From: Bacteroidales bacterium
GTDB lineage: Bacteria > Bacteroidota > Bacteroidia > Bacteroidales > Muribaculaceae
NCBI GenBank assembly: GCA_900767075.1
Contig: CAAFXX010000162.1
Coordinates: 1 to 19,537, forward strand
Reading direction: 5' to 3'
DNA: 19,537 nt
The translations under genes and the position numbers were made by a program. Shown here in pieces: positions 15,335 through 19,537 of this stretch. Within the stretch, counting starts at the first letter, position 1. The number at the start of each line of letters is the position of its first letter. The notes below the pieces were generated by a model. It was not told where the DNA came from and did no database searches. It saw only the letters and a list, made by a program, of their open reading frames with translations.

Positions 15335-16420
15335 ATGAATTTACGGAGAAACACTTTTAGTGCCCTTCTGGCTGTCATCATAGTATGCGCCGGCTTCACG
15401 GCATGCCATGAGACACCCGATTATAAAGACGATCCTCTGGGTAATTTCGATGCACTGTCTGACATTGTGGCTCAAAGATACTGCTTCTTCAAGGAAAAAA
15501 ACATCGACTGGAACGAAGTCTCTTCCCGCTATCGTGCAAAAGTCAATCAGGAGACCAATCCGATCGAACTTTTCGACATTCTGTCGGAAATGCTCTATGA
15601 GCTGCAGGACGGGCACGTGAATCTGTCAAGCTATTTCTCCACAAGCTATTATCGCAAATGGTGGAGCGATTATCCACAGGACTTCGATCTCCGCACCCTT
15701 CAGGAGTATTATCTGAAATTCAATTATTATCAGACGTCGGGCATCTCATACGTGATGTTTGTGCCCGATTCAATAGGATATATGTATTATCCGAGCTTTT
15801 CCGCCGGCATCGGCGAGACCAATCTCGATTATATCCTTGCTCTCCTCCACAAATCGAAGGGACTGATAATCGACATCCGCGACAATGGCGGAGGCATGCT
15901 CACCAATATCGACAGACTCGTGGGACGCTTCATCTCGAAGCCGACAGTCGGAGGATATATACGTCATAAGACCGGACCCGGACCTGATGATTTCTCGGAG
16001 CCTTACGAAATTGTCTACCAGCCAGCCGATAAAGGACGTGTACAGCATTTTGGACCGATTGTCGTTCTCACGAGCCGCTCCTGCTTCAGCGCCGCCAATA
16101 ACTTCACTGCCGTCATGAAAGGATTACCCGATGTGACCATCGCCGGTGCACGAACGGGCGGTGGCGGAGGTCTTCCATTTTCATCAGAGATTCCAAATGG
16201 CTGGTCGGTGCGGTTTTCAGCCTGCCCTATCAACGACCGCAATGACAAGACTGTGGAATTCGGCATAGAGCCTGATGAAGGATGTGAAGTGCATTGTACT
16301 GCCGAAGAACTTGCAGCTGGCATCGACCGGATTCTTGATTTCGGTATCAAATATCTTCGCGACCGCATCAATCAGCGACCTGACAATACGAAGTCAGCTT
16401 TCACGACGCCGTCCAGATAG
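15335..16420 (+). CDS. S41 family peptidase, lipoprotein, tricorn-like type
   Basis: 361 residues from ATG 15335; a TTG at 15323 in the same frame is less likely because it overlaps the previous stop and only adds MSRD. A lipoprotein signal (hydrophobic 8-20, FTAC, lipidated Cys24) is followed by HETPD. Catalytic features in order: LQDGHVNL with His94, substrate-strand DIRDNGGG near 180-187, nucleophile Ser252 in SRSCFSAANNF, and GIEPDEG near 310-316. The Lys of the CtpA-type Ser-Lys dyad is Arg273 (GARTGG), so it belongs with the tricorn/IRBP-like S41 group that uses a His. No PDZ domain is seen. Likely an envelope-anchored peptidase. Co-directional and close to the upstream exported protein and parC. 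Confidence 0.9.
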   Translation: MNLRRNTFSALLAVIIVCAGFTACHETPDYKDDPLGNFDALSDIVAQRYCFFKEKNIDWNEVSSRYRAKVNQETNPIELFDILSEMLYELQDGHVNLSSYFSTSYYRKWWSDYPQDFDLRTLQEYYLKFNYYQTSGISYVMFVPDSIGYMYYPSFSAGIGETNLDYILALLHKSKGLIIDIRDNGGGMLTNIDRLVGRFISKPTVGGYIRHKTGPGPDDFSEPYEIVYQPADKGRVQHFGPIVVLTSRSCFSAANNFTAVMKGLPDVTIAGARTGGGGGLPFSSEIPNGWSVRFSACPINDRNDKTVEFGIEPDEGCEVHCTAEELAAGIDRILDFGIKYLRDRINQRPDNTKSAFTTPSR

Positions 16421-16517
16421 TGGGAATAAACTTACCGTGCCGTTGCTTTGTTATATAGTGGAATGACATACAGAATAGTTGAATTATTATAGACGTTTTT
16501 ATTTAATACAAAATACT

Positions 16518-16748
16518 ATGAACGACAAATTAGATACTGAAGAGCGGCGCGAATTACCCGATAGCCTATATGGGCTGCCATCCCGTCGTGAATATCCCAT
16601 GCCCGACGCGGCTCATGTCCGAGCAGCCGAAGCTTATTTCCGTTATTGTCCGGAGGAACTAAAGCCTGAACTCGCCCGTAATATCCTGCGTTTTGCACGC
16701 GAATACGGAGTGGATGTAGAAAGTCCGACAATCCTCTCTTATGCCTGA
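16518..16748 (+). CDS. Small conserved-looking protein, function unknown
   Basis: 76 residues from ATG 16518; the in-frame TTG at 16479 would add 13 residues of poor coding character and is not preferred. Soluble, no signal or membrane segment. The core reads YGLPSRREYPMPDAAHVRAA, then AYFRYCPEELKPELARNI. The pattern 'aromatic-x-LP...YPxPD..HVR.A...F......ELA.NI' is one I have met in small bacterial and phage-associated proteins of unknown function. The gene stands 97 bases after the S41 peptidase with no visible terminator between, so it may be read through. Codon choice looks like its neighbours. It ends at a terminator shared with the helicase. Confidence 0.7.
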   Translation: MNDKLDTEERRELPDSLYGLPSRREYPMPDAAHVRAAEAYFRYCPEELKPELARNILRFAREYGVDVESPTILSYA

Positions 16749-16794
16749 CGGCATATCCGTTATCACATGCTCTGACAACTACAATAAATACGGT

Positions 16795-16821
16795 AAAAAG
16801 GCCTTAAGATAAGGTCTTTTT
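16795..16821. terminator. Bidirectional terminator between the small gene and the helicase
   Basis: AAAAAGGCCTTA (16795-16806) and TAAGGTCTTTTT (16810-16821) pair over 12 positions with a single G-T pair and a 3-base loop. T runs result on both strands. It lies between two convergent stops (16746-16748 and 16844-16846). Confidence 0.8.
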
Positions 16822-16843
16822 ATTGTATATGTAGAAATGGGAC

Positions 16844-19297
16844 TTATCTGGTTGGTCTGTCAATTTTATAGTATACATCAGCCTCCCATGCCGGCATGTT
16901 ACCGCCTATCCGTTCAATATAGTGAGGATAGTCATATTCTGCACGTCTATGTAGTGCATCGGCAATCTTTTTAAGGTATCCTACATGTTCCGACGGGATG
17001 ATTTCCGTTATTTTAGCGGCTCCCAACTGGACTGCTTTTGAAAGATGTACGCATATCGTGCCGATGGCGAGATTTCGGACCGATGCTATTTCAGAAGGTG
17101 ACATGCCTTTTCTGAATAGTTCCAAGGTCTCAAATACAGAATAATTTTTCGGTTTACGCTCCTTTTTATCTTTCGTCTCTGATTTCTTGATTTTTTCTTT
17201 AGCCTGCACGCCCGATGTCACTTTACTCTTCTTCGCTTTCTCCTTTGACGACTTGCGTGAACCGTATCTTATGACAAAAGGCAACTCAGCCTCTGCCTGA
17301 GAGATCGCGCGTGCCTTGGCATCTATATATGTTTCTGGAGAGAAACATTTCGATTCCATTATCTCAAGCAGATTCAATTTGATGAGCATTTGATAAAGCC
17401 ATTCCTGCCGAGAATTCTCCAAAAGCTTATCATATTTCTTATTGCCCACATTCACATCGGTAGCCGCCAATTCGTTCAGACATGCTTCAATCTCCTGTCT
17501 GAAATACGCGCAGCCTCCTTTCACTTTATCCACAATCCTTTCATTTGCCGCAAATGAATCAGGATCGACGGGTGAGGCTGCATAGAGGTTAATGAATTTA
17601 TCTCCCACGGATTCCACTTTGCCGCTCAATACAGAGAATACTTTATCGAATGCAGCGGCGAGCGAATAATCGACAGGCAACAAATATTCCTTCGCGTATC
17701 GATGGAATTGCTCAAACGTCATCCGCAAGCACCGAAAACTGAATATCTCGGCAAGAAGCATACGCATGTATTCATTCCGGAGTGCCGCGACATTTTCGGA
17801 GGACACACGGTTTCTGCCATAAGCATCTATGAAGCTGTTGACAGTGGCATCAGTCATGATTGCCGACACGGGAAGAGGCTTGCTCAACACCATTCCCTGA
17901 AGGGAGCGGCATCTGCTTAAAGCGACATACGCCTGTCCCGGTGCGAATGAATGGGAAGCATCGATGATGGCTCGCTCGAATGTCAGACCCTGACTTTTAT
18001 GGATTGTAATCGCCCAAGCCAGACGTAACGGCAGCTGTGAGAAAGTACCCTCCACGGTCTCTTCAACGCGATTGGTGGTGTCGTCCATAGTAAAGCGGAC
18101 GTTCTCCCATTCGACAGGCTCCACGTCGATGATTTCGGAACCGTCGGCGGCCGCCACCTTTACAAATTTGTCGGCAACCTCCACGACCGTGGCAAGCATA
18201 CCATTATAATAACGTCTGTCCTCCCCCTTGTCATTTTTCACGAACATCACCTGCGCCCCGTTCTTCAACACAAGTTCCTCATCGGCAGGATATGATGATT
18301 CCGGGAAAATACCTTTCACCATCGCCTTATAGACATTTTCCTTCGATTTCAGCGACCTGAGCTTTACCGTATTGATATTGTCGGCATAACTGTTATGGGT
18401 AGTGAGCCGTATATAGCCACGTTCCCTCGGGTCAAAATCGGGGATGCATCGTTCGTTAAGTTTCATCAGTATGTCCGCAGTCGCCTTTCCGTCGCGGATG
18501 GCATTGAGGATATCGATGAATGCCGAATCACTCTGCCGGTAGACAGTCTTGAGTTCGATGGTAATGAATCCGGCATTGCGGAGAGCGTTGCTTTCGAAAA
18601 AATATGGTGATGAATAATAGGGTGACAGCAACTCCCATTCCTGATTGTTTATTACCGGCGCGAGCTGACGGAGGTCGCCGATAAGCAGCAATTGCACTCC
18701 GCCGAACGGACGCATGGGATCGCGGTAACGGCGCATAACTTCGTCAACGGCGTCGAGCACATCCGGTCGCACCATACTTATCTCGTCGATGACAAGAAGG
18801 TCGAGCGAAGCAATAAGCTTACGCTTGTCGCGGCTGAACCGGTATCTTGACTTCTCACCTCCGGCATAGCCTTTGCCGGGGATATATGGAGCGAACGACA
18901 GTTGAAAGAACGAATGAATCGTGACACCGTTGGCATTTATGGCAGCCACACCTGTCGGGGCAAGGACCACCATCCGCTTGTGGCTCGTTTCGCGCAACCT
19001 TTTCAGGAATGTTGTCTTGCCTGTTCCCGCCTTTCCGGTCAGGAAGAGGTTGGCACCCGTATTCTCGACGATCCGTCGCGCCATATTCAAATCATGGTTT
19101 ATATCGAGAGCGGCAGAAGGCTCCTCGACGGTTCCACCCTCCCCTACAAAATCTTCATCAACTTCGTAACTCGACATATCTGAATAATTTTCTGATTCAG
19201 GATAAACGGGATATACATCGTTCAAACCATTACAATTTGGATCTGACGTCATGTCAATCGCATTGTTGTTATGGATATTAGATTTAGAATTGTCCAT
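16844..19297 (-). CDS. PIF1-like SF1B helicase with C-terminal helix-turn-helix
   Basis: 817 residues. The 5'-3' helicase core shows Walker A GKAGTGKT (88-95), motif Ia APTGVAA, Walker B DEIS (171-174), GGVQLLLIGDLRQLAPV (199-215), TVYRQ, and the UvrD_C_2-like IHKSQGLTFERAIID near 430-445 followed by AYVALSRC. A helical region, a Lys-rich linker (about 683-713, KEKAKKSK, KDKKERKPK) and a helix-turn-helix near 722-765 (MSPSEIASVRNLAIGTICVH) follow. This end resembles the HTH_40 domain of RecQ-like helicases. Family members unwind stalled or structured DNA. Unusually, about 60 acidic, Asn-rich residues precede the normal family beginning (LDINHDLNMARRIVE); M16 or M41 are alternative starts. Confidence 0.9.
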   Translation of the reverse strand: MDNSKSNIHNNNAIDMTSDPNCNGLNDVYPVYPESENYSDMSSYEVDEDFVGEGGTVEEPSAALDINHDLNMARRIVENTGANLFLTGKAGTGKTTFLKRLRETSHKRMVVLAPTGVAAINANGVTIHSFFQLSFAPYIPGKGYAGGEKSRYRFSRDKRKLIASLDLLVIDEISMVRPDVLDAVDEVMRRYRDPMRPFGGVQLLLIGDLRQLAPVINNQEWELLSPYYSSPYFFESNALRNAGFITIELKTVYRQSDSAFIDILNAIRDGKATADILMKLNERCIPDFDPRERGYIRLTTHNSYADNINTVKLRSLKSKENVYKAMVKGIFPESSYPADEELVLKNGAQVMFVKNDKGEDRRYYNGMLATVVEVADKFVKVAAADGSEIIDVEPVEWENVRFTMDDTTNRVEETVEGTFSQLPLRLAWAITIHKSQGLTFERAIIDASHSFAPGQAYVALSRCRSLQGMVLSKPLPVSAIMTDATVNSFIDAYGRNRVSSENVAALRNEYMRMLLAEIFSFRCLRMTFEQFHRYAKEYLLPVDYSLAAAFDKVFSVLSGKVESVGDKFINLYAASPVDPDSFAANERIVDKVKGGCAYFRQEIEACLNELAATDVNVGNKKYDKLLENSRQEWLYQMLIKLNLLEIMESKCFSPETYIDAKARAISQAEAELPFVIRYGSRKSSKEKAKKSKVTSGVQAKEKIKKSETKDKKERKPKNYSVFETLELFRKGMSPSEIASVRNLAIGTICVHLSKAVQLGAAKITEIIPSEHVGYLKKIADALHRRAEYDYPHYIERIGGNMPAWEADVYYKIDRPTR

Positions 19298-19394
19298 AGA
19301 TAGATTTTAGCTGATCGGGACAATTACAAAAGACACTATCGTATCCGATTCAGTAATCACCCTTATTTATTAGTAATTGTCGTTGTTTAGAAAA

Positions 19395-19402
19395 CAAAAA
19401 TA
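19395..19402 (-). promoter_or_regulatory. Possible -7 box of the helicase gene
   Basis: Minus-strand TATTTTTG matches TAnnTTTG about 100 bases before the helicase start. The surroundings are A/T homopolymer and no -33 element is correctly spaced, so chance is possible. If real, it is back-to-back with the tRNA promoter. Confidence 0.33.
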
Positions 19403-19424
19403 ATAAAAAAATCCGCAAAAATCA

Positions 19425-19454
19425 TTGAAAATCCAAATAAAAGCATTAACTTCG
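19425..19454 (+). promoter_or_regulatory. Promoter of the tRNA-Ser gene
   Basis: TTG (19425-19427), 19 bases, then TAACTTCG (19447-19454), seven of eight matches to the Bacteroidetes -7 box including the common TTCG variant. It ends 17 bases before the tRNA's first base, the distance expected for a short leader. Confidence 0.75.
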
Positions 19455-19471
19455 CAACGCAAAACAGAAAA

Positions 19472-19537
19472 GGAGCGATGCTCGAGTGGCTGAAGAGGCA
19501 CGCCTGGAAAGCGTGTATACGCCAAAAGCGTATCCCG
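19472..19537 (+). tRNA. tRNA-Ser (anticodon GGA), 3' end outside window
   Basis: Begins GGAGCGA (acceptor 5' strand), then a D-arm with CTCGAGTGGCTGAAGAG. The anticodon arm is ACGC-CTGGAAA-GCGT, a 7-base loop with anticodon GGA (reads UCC and UCU). The long class II variable arm of serine tRNAs follows: ATACGC and GCGTAT form a 6-bp stem around CAAAA-type loop bases. The T-arm, the acceptor 3' strand and any CCA lie beyond the window edge. Confidence 0.92.

Noticed and set aside
16441..16452. TTGCTTTG as a promoter for the small gene
   Set aside because: One mismatch to TAnnTTTG and no -33 box at 19-21 bases; may be chance in this AT-rich gap.
19472..19537. tRNA-Ser as an integration site for a mobile element
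   Set aside because: No integrase, direct repeat or foreign-looking genes in the window; the tRNA 3' end, where attachment sites lie, is outside it.

Overview
The window reads as a chromosomal segment of a gut-type Bacteroidales bacterium (Bacteroidaceae or Muribaculaceae-like). This is inferred from three things. The promoters match the Bacteroidetes form (TTG/TTTG, about 19-20 bp, then TAnnTTTG), most clearly before aspS and before the tRNA. Shine-Dalgarno sequences are rare. The protein types are typical of the group: a very long alpha-2-macroglobulin-like protein without a thioester, a topoisomerase IV A subunit with no gyrase box, a GYF-TM2 protein, and a PIF1-like helicase ending in a helix-turn-helix. 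No insertion sequence, CRISPR array, prophage gene, toxin-antitoxin pair or rRNA was seen.

Layout. Positions 1-363 (+) are the 3' end of ribonuclease Z. It converges on a minus-strand unit across a 44-bp perfect palindromic terminator. That unit is read from 7114 down to 415: a one-pass membrane protein with anti-sigma-like architecture, a small exported Spy/CpxP-like protein, and a 1913-residue alpha-2-macroglobulin family protein. The last two are 2 bp apart. A roughly 300-bp gap with a terminator and several dyads separates this from a second minus-strand block: aspS (10923-9163), a Nif3-like protein (9040-8255) and a coiled-coil zinc-ribbon protein (8218-7418). aspS has the best promoter in the window and a short leader with a strong hairpin. 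Upstream lies a minus-strand GYF-TM2 membrane protein (11495-11064).

From 11654 the plus strand carries parC, an exported beta-rich protein whose start overlaps the parC stop, and a lipoprotein S41 peptidase, probably one transcript. A 76-residue conserved-looking orphan follows. It converges at a short terminator on a large minus-strand helicase (19297-16844). The window ends inside a plus-strand tRNA-Ser(GGA) gene with its own promoter.

How the genes relate. Most are housekeeping: tRNA 3' processing, aspartyl-tRNA charging, chromosome decatenation, helicase and serine tRNA. The envelope group (membrane regulator-like protein, Spy-like protein, alpha-2-macroglobulin) looks like a periplasmic defence or stress unit. 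Its expected sigma factor gene is not beside it. I do not see a convincing undescribed system. The least explained parts are that envelope operon, the aspS leader hairpin, the parC leader dyad and the orphan small protein.
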